A stretch of 64,000 bases of DNA from Paramicrobacterium chengjingii (GTDB taxonomy: Bacteria > Actinomycetota > Actinomycetes > Actinomycetales > Microbacteriaceae): NCBI RefSeq assembly GCF_011751765.2, contig NZ_CP061169.1, forward strand, positions 1,116,001-1,180,000, given 5' to 3'. The translations under genes were made by a program, and so were the position numbers. Shown one piece after another: positions 63,668-64,000 of the stretch. A model generated the notes under the pieces. It was given only the letters and a program-made list of their open reading frames with translations. It was not told where the DNA came from and ran no database searches. Positions within the stretch are counted from its first letter, which is position 1. Each line of letters opens with the position of its first letter.

Positions 63668-64000
63668 TTACCAGAACTCGAGGACGACCTTGTCGCCGTC
63701 GACCGTGATGTCTCCGTAGAACGTCCAGTACGAGCGAGCTTCGAGGTCGCCTGTCACCGACTTGCCTGAGTAGTCCTTACCGGTGACGGTGTACTTGATT
63801 TCGCCGCCCTCGGTCTCGAAACTGCGGCCCGTTTCGTCGACGGTAACCGTGGGATACTCAACGACCTTACGGACAACCTTCGACACTTCGGAGAGGCCCG
63901 ACACGTAGTCGACGTCCATGTCGCAGTTCTCGTCGACCTCCTTCGAGGTCTCCTTTGCACATGCGTCGATCATGTCGTCGAGCTGGCTCTGTACCTCTTC
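63668..64000 (-). CDS. Hypothetical protein, C-terminal part (runs off the window)
   Basis: 111 codons of an open frame that enters from the right edge, so the start is missing. The visible part has EEVQSQLDDMIDACAKETSKEVDENCDMDVDYVSG with two Cys that may form a disulfide, and a beta-rich C-terminus (KYTVTGKDYSGKSV; YWTFYGDITVDGDKVVLEFW). It resembles the C-terminal domain of small secreted proteins or lipoproteins; no family is assigned. Confidence 0.7.
   Translation of the reverse strand, partial: EEVQSQLDDMIDACAKETSKEVDENCDMDVDYVSGLSEVSKVVRKVVEYPTVTVDETGRSFETEGGEIKYTVTGKDYSGKSVTGDLEARSYWTFYGDITVDGDKVVLEFW

Overview
The window looks like a chromosome segment from a high-GC actinobacterium, most likely family Microbacteriaceae. 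Pointers are the actinobacterial neighbourhood eno / FtsB-like / DUF501 near mazG and hisS, a 13E12-type DUF222-HNH gene, a ThiD-TenA fusion under a TPP riboswitch, frequent ATGA start/stop overlaps, and several starts that sit 6-7 nt behind a -10 box (candidate leaderless mRNAs). The family assignment is inference from gene content.

Layout. (1) 1-4.4 kb: a truncated LysR regulator faces a polar amino-acid ABC importer and a MalY/PatB-type C-S lyase, suggesting uptake and cleavage of a sulfur amino acid. (2) 4.4-26.7 kb: a carbohydrate island with 6-phosphogluconate dehydrogenase, fructuronate reductase, glucuronate isomerase, a GH3 glycosidase, two TIM-barrel sugar isomerase/epimerases, two Gfo/Idh/MocA oxidoreductases, a four-function peptide/oligosaccharide ABC importer with a fused permease-ATPase, a LacI regulator, a GPH-type symporter, a ManD-type mannonate dehydratase and gluconokinase. 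Six copies of a LacI-type palindrome (core GGCAANCGNTTGCC), in three pairs, lie only in the three control regions of this island. I read it as one local regulon for importing a glycan or glycoside and feeding glucuronate through fructuronate and mannonate. A DUF222-HNH gene sits inside it. (3) 26.7-43.8 kb: mostly housekeeping genes: L25/CTC, peptidyl-tRNA hydrolase, Mfd, NhaA, an aldehyde dehydrogenase, MazG, HisS, enolase, FtsB-like protein, DUF501 protein, a membrane-anchored subtilase and type II NADH dehydrogenase.

(4) 43.8-52.6 kb: an 8.7-kb integrated element in the 3' end of a tRNA-Leu(UAA) gene, bounded by exact 24-bp direct repeats. It carries integrase, repressor, an excisionase-like protein, a chain of small genes, a replication-type protein, a tape-measure protein, a scaffold-like protein, an HK97-type capsid protein and an HNH endonuclease. 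I find no terminase, portal, connector, tail tube or lysis gene. It could be a capsid-carrying phage satellite or a heavily deleted prophage; this is the most interesting part of the window.

(5) 52.6-64 kb: host genes resume with a nucleotidyltransferase, ThiD-TenA with a TPP riboswitch, a PolA-like DNA polymerase, a rhodanese, a large Ig-domain membrane protein, an alanine-racemase-fold enzyme coupled to a sugar-lactone-oxidase-type flavoprotein, LemA, HtpX, and the end of a gene that runs off the window.
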